DNA of 45,486 nt. Source: DASZTV01 sp036267875. GTDB lineage: Bacteria; Actinomycetota; Actinomycetes; JAFAQI01. The stretch spans positions 1 to 45,486 of the forward strand of contig DATAVE010000168.1 of the NCBI GenBank assembly GCA_036267875.1, in the 5' to 3' direction. The notes beneath the pieces are model-generated. The model was not told where the DNA came from and made no database searches. It saw only the letters and a list, made by a program, of their open reading frames with translations. The translations under genes and the position numbers were made by a program. Shown here piece after piece: positions 28,183-37,479 of this stretch. Each line of letters opens with the position of its first letter. Position 1 is the stretch's first letter.

Positions 28183-29417
28183 CCCGCTGTGCGCTTCCGC
28201 GCTACGCATGGCCGCGTCGTTGGGCGAATGACAAACAGCAGTACCACGACGAACCAGAGCACTGCAGCTTCGGCGTGTGCCGTGACCGCGAGAATGCCGG
28301 AGGTGTATCCGTAGAAGGCCTGCTCGACCTGGAACGGGAAAAGCCATTGCGTCGTAGCAGCTAGCGCCGCTGTTGCCAGCAGGAGACGGGCGCGCCAGCG
28401 CGGGCCAGCATTCGTCGCCGTCTGCAGGACGACGCCGACCGTGGCCGCGGTCCAGATGACGTACTGCGCAGACATGATCTTCGAGCCGAGCAGGACGACC
28501 GCCACAACAAGCAACGTCGCCGTGGCGATATCGAGGCGCCTACCGCGGCCCAACCAGAGGTAGAGGGTCACCGCGATCAAGGCGAGTGGAAGCAATGCGG
28601 ATGCAGCAAGACCTGGGATACCCGAAAGTGGAACCTCGGTCGTGGCATGTGACGGAACGATCGCGACATGTCGATTGAATGAGTGGGCAACGACCACTGG
28701 CCAAGCCCAGACGCTCTCGAACTCGAGGCCGTGTCCGCCTTGATACCGCAGCATCCACCACAAGCCGGATGCTCCGCCCCACGCAAGAACCGGAATCGTG
28801 AACAAGCCCAACACCGCTGCGGCACTGGCAGCCATTCGCCGTCGACCAATCGGATCAAGCAACGGCCACAACACCAGGAGCAAGACCAACGGCCAGAGCT
28901 TCAGCAGTGTCGCCGCCGCCAGAAACACCCCTGCAGCACGCCAGCGCGCGCGGGCCATCGAGCTAAGCGCACCAACCAAGGCCGCAGCCACGAAGATGTC
29001 GAACCTGACCCAGATGATCGGGCCGAGCACCAAGGGCAACAGGATCCAGAGCCACGCGCCGGCGCCGCCTGGCCGGATCCGCCACAACGTTGTCGTGAGG
29101 TACGCGTCAGCAACGAGTGCCAACAGCACGAACTGCAGCTCGTAGAGGGTGCCGCCGCCAGGCAGCAACATGAAGGGCAGCACCCCGGTCGGATACTCAA
29201 CGTGGAACGAGGCCCACGGAAGATGGCCCGCTTGAAGTCGGTGCGCCCACAAGACATACCGCTGGACGACATCAGTGTCGACGGCCGGGTAGAAGAAGGC
29301 GCCCGAGAGCAGCACGAGCCCGCCGGCCCGGAGGACGGCCCAAGAGCAGGCCGCGACGCGCGGGCTCTCTATCGCGGAACGGCGGACCACCGCGACAGCA
29401 TGATCCGATCGACTCAA
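28179..29417 (-). CDS. GT87-like membrane glycosyltransferase
   Basis: A 412-aa integral membrane protein with about ten hydrophobic spans. It resembles GT-C fold glycosyltransferases of the GT87/DUF2029 group, which use polyprenyl-phosphate sugars outside the membrane. Supporting features are the first long loop with DTDVVQRYVLWAHRLQAG and FHVEYPTG, VRFDIFVAA, and TLLKLWPLVLLL. The exact sugar and acceptor cannot be told. The start is taken as TTG (29417-29415), 11 nt after the nusB stop codon. Alternative GTG starts lie 9-10 codons in. It lies between nusB and pyrR next to a broken methyltransferase gene, suggesting an imported glycan-modification island. Confidence 0.75.
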   Translation of the reverse strand: MSRSDHAVAVVRRSAIESPRVAACSWAVLRAGGLVLLSGAFFYPAVDTDVVQRYVLWAHRLQAGHLPWASFHVEYPTGVLPFMLLPGGGTLYELQFVLLALVADAYLTTTLWRIRPGGAGAWLWILLPLVLGPIIWVRFDIFVAAALVGALSSMARARWRAAGVFLAAATLLKLWPLVLLLVLWPLLDPIGRRRMAASAAAVLGLFTIPVLAWGGASGLWWMLRYQGGHGLEFESVWAWPVVVAHSFNRHVAIVPSHATTEVPLSGIPGLAASALLPLALIAVTLYLWLGRGRRLDIATATLLVVAVVLLGSKIMSAQYVIWTAATVGVVLQTATNAGPRWRARLLLATAALAATTQWLFPFQVEQAFYGYTSGILAVTAHAEAAVLWFVVVLLFVIRPTTRPCVARKRTAG

Positions 29418-29428
29418 CCGGCCACCGG

Positions 29429-29881
29429 CTACGCCAGATCGGTTGGGCTTTGCAAAGCCCGCGCCGATGAGTGCTCGACACCAGATCCAGCCTGCGCCGC
29501 GATCCTCGCCAGGAGCCCGTTGACGAAGGCCGGCGAGTCGTCGGTGGACAGGGACTTCGCCAGTTCAACAGCCTCGTCGATCGCAACCGCCGTCGGCACG
29601 TCGTCGCACCACAGCAGCTCATAGACGGCGAGCCTGAGCACAGTCCGGTCCACTGACGGCATCCGGTCCAGCGTCCAGTCAGTCGACGTTGCCGAGAGCA
29701 GCTCGTCGATTGACTCCCGATGATCGATCACACCGGTGACCAGGTGCTGGGAGTAGTCGGGCACCGGCGGATCGGCCCGCGAGACCCACTGGTCGAGCGT
29801 CGTACGGACATCGGTTGACCGCTGGTCAGCCTCGAACAGGATGTCGAGCGCGCGCTTGCGGGCCTTGCTGCGGGCAGGCAC
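29429..29881 (-). CDS. nusB: Transcription antitermination factor NusB
   Basis: RNA-binding helical protein that works with NusE (S10) on boxA in rRNA operons. The 150-aa protein starts MPARSKARKRALDILFEAD and has MPSVDRTVLRLAVYELLW, VAIDEAVELAKSLSTDDSP and FVNGLLARI, all diagnostic. The GTG start (29881) lies 14 nt after efp. The nine residues after GVEHSSARA are an ordinary variable tail. Confidence 0.97.
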   Translation of the reverse strand: MPARSKARKRALDILFEADQRSTDVRTTLDQWVSRADPPVPDYSQHLVTGVIDHRESIDELLSATSTDWTLDRMPSVDRTVLRLAVYELLWCDDVPTAVAIDEAVELAKSLSTDDSPAFVNGLLARIAAQAGSGVEHSSARALQSPTDLA

Positions 29882-29895
29882 GGGGTGGCCGACTC

Positions 29896-30459
29896 CTAGC
29901 CGCTGACGCGGCTGATGTAGCGACCGTCTCGGGTGTCGACCTTGATCTTCTCGCCCTGCGTCACGAACAGCGGGACCTGAACCGTCGCGCCGGTCTCGAG
30001 CGTGGCGGGCTTGGTGCCACCGGTCGAGCGATCTCCCTGCATGCCCGGCTCGGTGTAGGTGATCGTCAGCTCCACCGAGGCCGGCAGCTCGACGTAGAGC
30101 ACCGTGTCGCCATGGACGGCCACCGTGGCATTGCTGTTCTCGAGCAGGTAGTCCTTGGCATCGCCGACCGCAGCCGGAGACACGTGGATCTGCTCGTAGG
30201 ACTCGACGTCCATGAAGACGTAGTCGGCACCGTCGGCGTAGAGGTAGGTCATCTCGCGCTTGTCGACGTTGGCCGTGTCGACCTTCACCCCTGCGTTGAA
30301 CGTCCGCTCGACAACCTGTCCGGTCAGCACGTTCTTCAGCTTGCTGCGCACGAACGCGCCGCCCTTACCGGGCTTGACGTGCTGGAACTCGACGACGTTC
30401 CACAGGACGCCGTCGAGGTCGAGAGTCATGCCGTTCTTGAAGTCGTTGGTCGTCGCCAC
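29896..30459 (-). CDS. efp: Elongation factor P
   Basis: Relieves ribosome stalling at polyproline. The 187-aa protein has three beta-barrel domains. The loop carrying the conserved Lys32 reads KPGKGGAFVR, followed by KLKNVLTGQVVERTF, and the C-terminus ends DTRDGRYISRVSG. The lysine is usually unmodified in actinobacteria. The start is GTG (30459-30457), 23 nt after the M24 peptidase gene. The peptidase-efp-nusB order is conserved across actinobacteria. Confidence 0.98.
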   Translation of the reverse strand: MATTNDFKNGMTLDLDGVLWNVVEFQHVKPGKGGAFVRSKLKNVLTGQVVERTFNAGVKVDTANVDKREMTYLYADGADYVFMDVESYEQIHVSPAAVGDAKDYLLENSNATVAVHGDTVLYVELPASVELTITYTEPGMQGDRSTGGTKPATLETGATVQVPLFVTQGEKIKVDTRDGRYISRVSG

Positions 30460-30482
30460 GGCGAACAGACTACGGACTGCGC

Positions 30483-31574
30483 TCAGACCTCTACGAGGTC
30501 GCGGGGCGACGTGGTCAGCACGTCGGGACGATCAGCCGTCACGACGACCGTGTCTTCGATCCGTACACCACCTCGGCCGGGGAGATAGACCCCTGGCTCG
30601 ATCGTGAGGGCGACGTCCGCGATCAGCGCCGGTGCCGACGATGCCTGGGTCAGAAACGGGTCCTCGTGGATCGCCAGCCCGACGCCGTGCCCGAGCCCGT
30701 GCGCGACGGTTCGACCGTGCGCCTCGAGATACGTCCGCATGGCAGCGTCCAGCTCACCAGGAACGACGCCGATCCTGACGTCGGCGCGCAAAATCAATTG
30801 CAGCTCCGCGACCTCGTCATGGATCTCGCGCTGCCAGTCGGCTGGCGAGCCGCAGACCGCCGTACGGGTCATATCCGCGTGGTAGCCGGCCACCTTCGCG
30901 CCGAAGTCGAGCTTGACCAGATCGCCTTGTCGCAGTGGCCGGTCCGTCGGCGAGTGGTGGGGAATCGCGGAGTTCTCGCCGAACGCCGCGATGATCTCGA
31001 AGGCCGGCCCGTCGGCCCCGTGTCGACGCATCGACTCCGTCAGCGCCCACGCAATCTCCCGCTCGGTGACCCCAGGGCGAAGAGCACAGAGCGTTTCGCC
31101 ATACGCAACGTCCGTGATCTCGCAGGCTGTTCGCAGCGTCGCGAGCTCCCCCGCATCCTTAACGACCCGCTGTCGCTCGACCAGCCTGCCTGCCGGACGC
31201 AGCACGACCACACCGCCTGCAACCTCCTCGAGCACCGCGAGCTGCTCGACGGTCACAGCGTGCGGCTCGAAGCCGAGCTCACGACACCCGCGCTCGCCCG
31301 CACGCTGGGCGAGCACCTCGAGGACCGACCTGGCCTCGAGACACTCGAGGTCGCCAGACTGGTCGGCAGCCTGCGTCAGATACCGGCCGTCGGTCGCTAG
31401 AAGACACCCGCCGTCGCGGTCGACCAGCAACGCGCCGTTCGACCCGGTGAAACCGGACAGATAGCGGATGTTGTCCCGAGATGTGACGAGCAGCGCATCG
31501 TAGGATGACTCACTCAAGACGGCAGCAAGCACCGATCGCCTGATCGCGGAAGCAGATTCGTTCGTCGCAGCCAA
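30483..31574 (-). CDS. pepQ: M24B aminopeptidase P-like (Xaa-Pro peptidase)
   Basis: A metal-dependent peptidase that cleaves Xaa-Pro bonds. The 363-aa protein has a creatinase-type N-domain (about 15-135, DNIRYLSGFTGSNGALL) and a pita-bread catalytic domain. Metal ligands are visible in KLDFGAKVAGYHADMTRT (two Asp), HGLGHGVGLAIHE (His), LTIEPGVYL (Glu) and VRIEDTVVV (Glu). The start is TTG (31574-31572) with GGAG nine bases upstream. pepP and pepQ cannot be separated by sequence here, so the symbol is by position next to efp. Confidence 0.92.
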   Translation of the reverse strand: MAATNESASAIRRSVLAAVLSESSYDALLVTSRDNIRYLSGFTGSNGALLVDRDGGCLLATDGRYLTQAADQSGDLECLEARSVLEVLAQRAGERGCRELGFEPHAVTVEQLAVLEEVAGGVVVLRPAGRLVERQRVVKDAGELATLRTACEITDVAYGETLCALRPGVTEREIAWALTESMRRHGADGPAFEIIAAFGENSAIPHHSPTDRPLRQGDLVKLDFGAKVAGYHADMTRTAVCGSPADWQREIHDEVAELQLILRADVRIGVVPGELDAAMRTYLEAHGRTVAHGLGHGVGLAIHEDPFLTQASSAPALIADVALTIEPGVYLPGRGGVRIEDTVVVTADRPDVLTTSPRDLVEV

Positions 31575-31640
31575 TCTGCACTACTCCATTCGGGTGATGG
31601 ACGTTCAGCGTACGAGGGGGTCCGCCGATGCCACATGCAA

Positions 31641-31655
31641 CGCCTGTGACAGGCG
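31641..31655 (+). other. Short hairpin in the leader of the large secreted protein
   Basis: CGCCTG and CAGGCG form a 6-bp stem with a TGA loop, 32 nt upstream of the preferred GTG start of the secreted-protein gene at 31688. It lies in the 113-nt divergent region between the M24 peptidase and that gene. I found no convincing promoter boxes there. Confidence 0.3.
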
Positions 31656-31687
31656 GGCCGCCAACGAGCACAACCGGGAGTCACATC

Positions 31688-34270
31688 GTGGCATCAGTTC
31701 CGCGCCGGATCGCCCTGGTCGTCGTCGCGCTGGGGGCCATCGTCGCGAGCCTGCTGACTCCCGCGACCTCTGCCTTCGCCGGCCTCGACGTCAGCACGCC
31801 GACCCTGCTCAGCCCCGCCAATGACGCGAGCAAGCAGCTGAAGGACATCGTCCTGAAGTGGCAGCCGGTCGCGGGCGCGTCCCAATACGAGGTCCAGGTG
31901 AGCCCGAACGGCGAATGGACCAACAACGCGGTCTCGCTGCCCAACAATGGGATCGTCGTCGATCCCACCTTCGAGATGCCGGTCTCGCTGGCCAACGCGA
32001 CGTACTTCTGGCATGTCCGGGCTCAGGTCGGTGGCGTCTGGGGGCGGTATTCCGTCCAGTGGACCTTCGTGAAGGACTGGAAGTCCCCGATCACCATTCT
32101 GAAGCAGCCGACATCGGCCGACCCGACGATCACCTGGGCGCCGGTCAAGGAGGCCTCGCTCTACCTCGTCCGGTACTGCCCGGGCGCCTGCGGCAACGGC
32201 ACGATCGGCCTGCAGACCGGCGAGGTCGACTGCTACACGGCTGAAACGTCGGTGACGCCGTACACCGACGGGCTTGTCGTGGCCCTCGAGCCGAAAGCAG
32301 GACCCGGTGACACGCTTGGCTGTGAGAGCCAGACGACCTTCAAGCTGATCGAAGGCGGGTTCTACGGCTGGGAGCTGATCGCCTACGACGACAGCACGGC
32401 GACGCAGATCGTGGCCGAAGACGAACCGGGAGTCGAGCTCGACTGCGAGCAAGGCGAGCAGCCGCTGTGCGACATCGACCGATACTTCGGCCAAGGCTTC
32501 CAGTTCGAGGCCACAGTCGCCGGCAGTCCGGCGCGCGATGCGACGGTCACCGGACTCAAGACCAGCTGGCACACCAGTGCGCTGCCCGGTGACACCTGCA
32601 ACGTCACGCAGACCTGCCCGATGACGCCGACCTTCTCGTGGGACCCGACTCCTGGCGCGAACTACTACATCGTCGACATCTATCGGGATCCGGGCCTTAC
32701 CAACGAGTACCAGCAGTACGCGACGTCCTGGCCTGAGCTGACCCCGGCGGTCACGATGTTCGATGCCCAGGCGGGGCAGCCCTACTACTGGACGGTCACC
32801 CCAGGCACCTGTGAGCTCTCCACCGCCGATCCGACGTGTGCGAGCTCGGTGTCGCTCGGCAGCGACGCGAGCTGTAAAGCAGGCAACGGACCGAGCAAGC
32901 CCACGCTCCTGACGGATCCCGGCGACATCAAGGTCGATCCGTCCATCGTGAACGACCAGACGATGGAAGGCGGAAGCGTCGGCACCGTGTCGTTGCTCTC
33001 CGAAGGAGTTCTGCCAGGTGCGTGCGTCGTCCCAACCGACGGATTTGTCGACGAGTCCACTGTCGAGGTGGGCTTTGGTGGGCTGATCACCTTCACTTAC
33101 GACGCGCCGTTGAGCGCTGAGACGGTCAGCTTCAAGGTGATCAATCCCGACGGGTCCGAGAGCAACGCCAGCCCGAACCTGACCATCCTCTCAGGCGCCA
33201 GCATCTTGCTGTACACCACAAGCGCGCCAACGACCTTCGCCAAGCGCAGCGGGCCGATCACACTCACCTCACCCGCGAACCACGCCGTGGTCTCGGGGAC
33301 GAGCCCGACCTTCGCGTGGAGCGACTTCTACGCGAGTGGCGGACTCGACTCCTACGACGTGCGCAACTACGAGCTGCAGGTCAGCACGGACCACAGCTTC
33401 GACAGCACCGTCCTCGATGACAAGAACATCGACCTGACGCAATACACCAACGCCACGGGCCTGCTCGCGAACGGCTCGTACTACTGGCGTGTGGCTGGCA
33501 TCGACGAGGGCGGCAAGGTGCTGACCTGGAGCACTATCCGACAGCTCACCGTCAACGCCGTCGCTCCTACCGTCTCGTTTCTGTCTGCCAAGGGCACGCC
33601 GGTCGATCAGCCGCTGGAGATCCAGGTGACGACGCCGCTGCGCGACCTCAACGGTCAGACGCTCAAGGTTGTGCCACTCGGCGCTCCGACGCACAACGCG
33701 ATCCGTGGGCGGCTGATCGAAGGTGCGTCCAACACGATCTACAGCTTCTTCCCGCATGTGCCGCTCGCAACTGGTGGTACCTATCAACTGCGGCTCACCC
33801 AGCCGGTACTCGACACGAGCGGCAACCCAGCCGTAGTCGGTGGCACTCCGATTCGGGTAGACCAGACCGCCTTCAACACCAGCGCCGGCTGGCAGTACAG
33901 CCGAGGCTGGACGCGCCACGCCGCATCGAGCGCGCTGAGCGGCAACTACGTCCAGGCCAAGCGCGGCAGCATTGCGACGATCCAGGTCGCGGGCTCCGAG
34001 CTCGTCGTCTACGGCTGCAAGGCGCCCAACATGGGCCTGCTGTCGATCAACATTGCCGGGCAGAACTTCACCGCGAGCGAGAACCAGAGCTTCACCCGCT
34101 GCGGCGAGCAGCTGTGGCAAGGCGCGATCCCTGGCGGGGTGCGTACGCTGACGATTCGTGTGGTCAACGGGACGGCCAACTTCGACTCGATCGCGCTAGA
34201 CCCCGCGCCGCCGAGCACCACGACCGGCGGCGGTACGACGACCGGCACACCCGTCACATCTGCTGGCTGA
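31688..34270 (+). CDS. Large secreted protein with Ig/FN3-like repeats and C-terminal binding-type domain
   Basis: An 860-aa exported protein of unknown function. A signal peptide (1-31, two Arg, then VVVALGAIVASLL, cleavage near AFA) is followed by several FN3/Ig-like modules built on the pattern TLLSPAN...W.P..GA..Y.VQVS...YFWHVRA. Clear ones lie at about 37-130, 300-390 and 530-640. A C-terminal beta domain (about 730-840) with RGWTRHAASSALSG, ELVVYGCK and IPGGVRTLTIRV resembles carbohydrate- or surface-binding modules. The tail is Thr/Gly-rich. I chose GTG 31688 because GGGAG lies seven bases upstream and the signal peptide then starts cleanly. An ATG at 31628 is in frame. No sortase or transmembrane anchor is seen. 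The 3' end overlaps aroQ by 17 nt. Confidence 0.85.
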   Translation: MASVPRRIALVVVALGAIVASLLTPATSAFAGLDVSTPTLLSPANDASKQLKDIVLKWQPVAGASQYEVQVSPNGEWTNNAVSLPNNGIVVDPTFEMPVSLANATYFWHVRAQVGGVWGRYSVQWTFVKDWKSPITILKQPTSADPTITWAPVKEASLYLVRYCPGACGNGTIGLQTGEVDCYTAETSVTPYTDGLVVALEPKAGPGDTLGCESQTTFKLIEGGFYGWELIAYDDSTATQIVAEDEPGVELDCEQGEQPLCDIDRYFGQGFQFEATVAGSPARDATVTGLKTSWHTSALPGDTCNVTQTCPMTPTFSWDPTPGANYYIVDIYRDPGLTNEYQQYATSWPELTPAVTMFDAQAGQPYYWTVTPGTCELSTADPTCASSVSLGSDASCKAGNGPSKPTLLTDPGDIKVDPSIVNDQTMEGGSVGTVSLLSEGVLPGACVVPTDGFVDESTVEVGFGGLITFTYDAPLSAETVSFKVINPDGSESNASPNLTILSGASILLYTTSAPTTFAKRSGPITLTSPANHAVVSGTSPTFAWSDFYASGGLDSYDVRNYELQVSTDHSFDSTVLDDKNIDLTQYTNATGLLANGSYYWRVAGIDEGGKVLTWSTIRQLTVNAVAPTVSFLSAKGTPVDQPLEIQVTTPLRDLNGQTLKVVPLGAPTHNAIRGRLIEGASNTIYSFFPHVPLATGGTYQLRLTQPVLDTSGNPAVVGGTPIRVDQTAFNTSAGWQYSRGWTRHAASSALSGNYVQAKRGSIATIQVAGSELVVYGCKAPNMGLLSINIAGQNFTASENQSFTRCGEQLWQGAIPGGVRTLTIRVVNGTANFDSIALDPAPPSTTTGGGTTTGTPVTSAG

Positions 34271-34691
34271 TCGCCTTCAGCGCAAGACGGTAGGAGTCCA
34301 CGCCGAAGCCGGCGATCACTCCCAGCGCGAGCGCGGCCGTGTACGACGTGTGCCGGAACTCCTCGCGCGACAACGGGTTCGACAGGTGCACCTCGACGAA
34401 CGGCACCGCGAGCTGAGCGGCCGCGTCCCTGATCGCCACGCTCGTATGGGTCCACGCCGCAGGATTGAGGATCGCGCCGTCGGCTCCCCCGCTGGCGACG
34501 TCGTGCAGCCACCCGATGAAGGTCGCCTCGTCATCCGTCTGTCGAACCTCGACGGCCAAGCCCAGCTCAGCTCCAGCTGCCTCGCAGGCCGCCACCAGCT
34601 CGGCGTAGGACGTACTGCCGTAGATCGCCGGCTCACGAGTTCCGAGCTGCCCTAGGTTCGGGCCATTGAGCACCAGCACCCGCTTCGCCAC
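34254..34691 (-). CDS. aroQ: 3-dehydroquinate dehydratase, type II
   Basis: Third step of the shikimate pathway. The 145-aa protein is a complete type II enzyme with LNGPNLGQLGTREPAIYG (catalytic Tyr loop), NPAAWTHTSVAIRDA and EVHLSNPLSREEFRHTS (catalytic His region). The GTG start (34691-34689) shares one base with the aroB stop codon. It is the last gene of aroC-aroK-aroB-aroQ. Its 3' end converges on and overlaps the secreted-protein gene. Confidence 0.97.
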   Translation of the reverse strand: MAKRVLVLNGPNLGQLGTREPAIYGSTSYAELVAACEAAGAELGLAVEVRQTDDEATFIGWLHDVASGGADGAILNPAAWTHTSVAIRDAAAQLAVPFVEVHLSNPLSREEFRHTSYTAALALGVIAGFGVDSYRLALKAISQQM

Positions 34692-35761
34692 TACGCAGCA
34701 ACCTCTCGGTAGGCCGCCTCGAGCAGCGACGGCTCTGGGGCCTCCAGCATCATCGGCTTGCCGATCTCGTCCAACACGACAAAGCGCAGCTTTGCCCCCC
34801 GCGCCTTCTTGTCGATCCGCATGAGCTCGAGGAGCTCGGGCAGGGCATCGCGGCGGTACGTCGTCGGAAGACCGAGGGAGGCCAGGACGACCTTGTGGCG
34901 CATCAGCGTCTCACCGTCGATCGCCCCTGCCGCCTTCGCCAACCCGGCCGCGAAGACCATCCCGACCGACACGGCGTGACCGTGTGGCATCTGGTAGTCC
35001 TCCAACCGCTCGATCGCGTGGCCGAGCGTGTGACCGTAGTTGAGGATCTCGCGCGGGCCGCTCTCTCGGAGATCACGGGAGACCACGTCTACCTTGACCG
35101 CGACCGATCGCTCGATGAGCTCCGTCGCAACGTCGCTCGTCGGACGCGCAGCGGCCGGGACGTCTGCCTCGACGAGCGCGAGGATGTCCGGGTCGGCGAT
35201 GAAGCCGGCCTTGACGACCTCCGCCATGCCATTGACCCACTGCTCCACCGGAAGCGATGGGAGTACGTCGAGGTCCACCAGAACGCCTTCGGGTGGATGA
35301 AAGGCACCGACCAGGTTCTTTCCGGCTGCCGTGTTGATGCCGGTCTTGCCGCCGATCGCCGCGTCGACCATCGCCAGCAACGTCGTCGGAACCGAGACCA
35401 GTCGCACGCCACGCAACCAGGTCGCGGCCGCGAACCCGGCAACATCGGTAGTCGCGCCTCCCCCGACCGCAACGATCGCGTCGGACCGCGTAAGGCGCAT
35501 TCGCCCGAGGTCGTCCCACAACCCCGCGACGGTGATCAACGACTTCCCCGCTTCCCCCGCCGGGATGGTCATCGTCTCAACCGCTATGCCGGCGTCGCGC
35601 AACGCATCCCCGACGACATCTGCAAACGCAGCGACCGCCGGATCAGCAACCAACGCAACGGTGGCCGCGCCGCCCACAAGCGGCGGAACCTGGCTCGCGA
35701 GGTTGTGGCCGATGACGACGTCGTACGACGCCTCTCCCCCGACCCGCATCACCGTCGTCAT
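34691..35761 (-). CDS. aroB: 3-dehydroquinate synthase
   Basis: Second step of the shikimate pathway, NAD+ and metal dependent. The 356-aa protein has VALVADPAVAAFADVV, VAVGGGATTDVAGFAAATWLRGV, GGKTGINTAAGKNLVGAFHPP and the metal site around LNYGHTLGHAIERL. The ATG (35761-35759) overlaps the aroK stop codon as ATGA. Confidence 0.98.
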   Translation of the reverse strand: MTTVMRVGGEASYDVVIGHNLASQVPPLVGGAATVALVADPAVAAFADVVGDALRDAGIAVETMTIPAGEAGKSLITVAGLWDDLGRMRLTRSDAIVAVGGGATTDVAGFAAATWLRGVRLVSVPTTLLAMVDAAIGGKTGINTAAGKNLVGAFHPPEGVLVDLDVLPSLPVEQWVNGMAEVVKAGFIADPDILALVEADVPAAARPTSDVATELIERSVAVKVDVVSRDLRESGPREILNYGHTLGHAIERLEDYQMPHGHAVSVGMVFAAGLAKAAGAIDGETLMRHKVVLASLGLPTTYRRDALPELLELMRIDKKARGAKLRFVVLDEIGKPMMLEAPEPSLLEAAYREVAA

Positions 35762-36255
35762 AGCGCCGCCAGCACGGCGTCGGCGACAGCCTCGGGCTCC
35801 CGGCCGTCGGTCTCGACCGTGGCCGAGGCGACCTCGAGGTAGAGCGGCCGACGATCGGCGAGCATCGTCCGAAGCTGAGCACGAGGGTTGCCGAGCAGCA
35901 GCGGCCGGTCGCGGTTCAACCCAACCCTCGCGGCGGCATCAGCAAGGCCGACGTCAAGGAACACCACTCGGTGGCCGCGGAGCGATGACCGGGTTTGCGG
36001 ATCCAGCACCGCGCCGCCGCCGAGCGCGAGCACGCCCTCGTGATCGGTCAATGCGATTCGCACGGCCTCCCGTTCGAGCTCGCGGAACGCATCCTCTCCA
36101 CGATCGACGAAGATCTCGCTGATCGTCTCCCCGCTGGTGGCCTCGACATCGGCGTCGGTATCCCGAAACGCGACCCCGCGCTGGTCAGCCACCAACCGCC
36201 CGACAGTGGACTTGCCGGCCCCCGGCGGCCCGACGAGGACGACCAGTGGAGTCAT
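35758..36255 (-). CDS. aroK: Shikimate kinase
   Basis: Phosphorylates shikimate. The 165-aa P-loop kinase has VLVGPPGAGKSTVGRL (Walker A near residue 10), the shikimate-binding FRDTDADVE, RGEDAFRELE, ALGGGAVLD, and the lid RDRPLL. The ATG (36255-36253) overlaps the aroC stop codon by 4 nt. Confidence 0.97.
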   Translation of the reverse strand: MTPLVVLVGPPGAGKSTVGRLVADQRGVAFRDTDADVEATSGETISEIFVDRGEDAFRELEREAVRIALTDHEGVLALGGGAVLDPQTRSSLRGHRVVFLDVGLADAAARVGLNRDRPLLLGNPRAQLRTMLADRRPLYLEVASATVETDGREPEAVADAVLAAL

Positions 36256-37430
36256 CGGACCACCAACGACGCCAAATACGAGTCCCGATTGCGGCGGGTC
36301 TCCGCGACAGAGTCCCCACCGAACTTCTCCAGCGCGGCATCCGCGAGCACCAGAGCCACCATGGCTTCGGCGACGACGCCAGCGGCCGGCACCGCACAGA
36401 CATCCGAGCGCTGGTTGATCGCCTTGGCCGGCTCGCCTGTGGCGACGTCGACGGTTGCAAGTGCCCGCGGCACGGTCGAGATCGGCTTCATCGCCGCGCG
36501 CACGCGCAGCAGCTCACCGGTGGTCATCCCGCCTTCAGTTCCACCCGCCCGTCCCGTTTGGCGACGCAGGCCATCCGGAGTCGCCTCGATCTCGTCGTGC
36601 GCCTCGCTCCCCCGCCGTCGTGCAGTCGTGAAGCCGTCGCCGACCTCGACACCCTTGATCGCCTGGATGCCCATCAGGGCCGCGGCCAGCCGACCATCGA
36701 TACGTCGATCCCAGTGGGTGTGGCTGCCAAGGCCGGGCGGCAGCCCGTAGACGACCACCTCGACCACCCCGCCGAGCGTGTCACCGTCGACCTTGGCGGC
36801 GTCGATCTCCGCGACCATGGCCGCGCTGGCGCTCTGATCGACGCAGCGGACCGGATCGGTGTCGACCTTGTCGAGATCACCGGCTCCCGGTATGACGCCG
36901 TCCGGCGCCTGCACGGTGCCTATCGCGACCACGTGGCTGATCACGGTGACGTCGAGCGCCTGGGCGAGAAAAGCCTTCGCGACGGCGCCGAGGGCGACGC
37001 GCGCCGCCGTCTCTCGGGCGCTCGCCCGCTCGAGGATGGGACGAGCGTCGGTAAACCCGTATTTCTGCATCCCGACCAGGTCGGCATGGCCCGGGCGGGG
37101 CCGGGTGAGCGGCGCACCACGACCTGTGCCGTCGAGCGCATCGGCGTCGACCGGATCGGGCGCCATGACGACGTCCCACTTCGGCCACTCGGAGTTGCCC
37201 ACCCGGATCGCGACCGGCGAACCGAGGGTCACCCCGTGGCGTACGCCGCCGAGCAACTCGACTTCGTCCTGCTCGAACGACATGCGCGCGCCGCGGCCAT
37301 GACCTGCGCGTCGTCGGAGCAGCTCGTTCGCGATCTCATCGGTCGTGATTGCGGCGCCCGCAGGCAGTCCCTCGAGCACTCCGACCAGCGCAGGACCGTG
37401 TGACTCTCCAGCGGTCAACCAGCGCAGCAT
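36252..37430 (-). CDS. aroC: Chorismate synthase
   Basis: Forms chorismate from EPSP and needs reduced FMN. The 392-aa protein starts MLRWLTAGESHGPALVG and has GRGARMSFEQDEVEL, RPGHADLVGMQKYG, SARETAARVA, TEGGMTTGELLRVRAAMKP and QRSDVCAVPAAGVV, all family signatures. First gene of the aro run, 49 nt after the pilP-like gene. aroE is not adjacent. An aro cluster directly downstream of type IV pilus genes is a recurring arrangement in actinobacteria. Confidence 0.98.
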   Translation of the reverse strand: MLRWLTAGESHGPALVGVLEGLPAGAAITTDEIANELLRRRAGHGRGARMSFEQDEVELLGGVRHGVTLGSPVAIRVGNSEWPKWDVVMAPDPVDADALDGTGRGAPLTRPRPGHADLVGMQKYGFTDARPILERASARETAARVALGAVAKAFLAQALDVTVISHVVAIGTVQAPDGVIPGAGDLDKVDTDPVRCVDQSASAAMVAEIDAAKVDGDTLGGVVEVVVYGLPPGLGSHTHWDRRIDGRLAAALMGIQAIKGVEVGDGFTTARRRGSEAHDEIEATPDGLRRQTGRAGGTEGGMTTGELLRVRAAMKPISTVPRALATVDVATGEPAKAINQRSDVCAVPAAGVVAEAMVALVLADAALEKFGGDSVAETRRNRDSYLASLVVR

Positions 37431-37479
37431 TTGTCCATTCTGCCTGGGTGAGCCCAGCGAGCGGACAAGCCGAGGTCGA

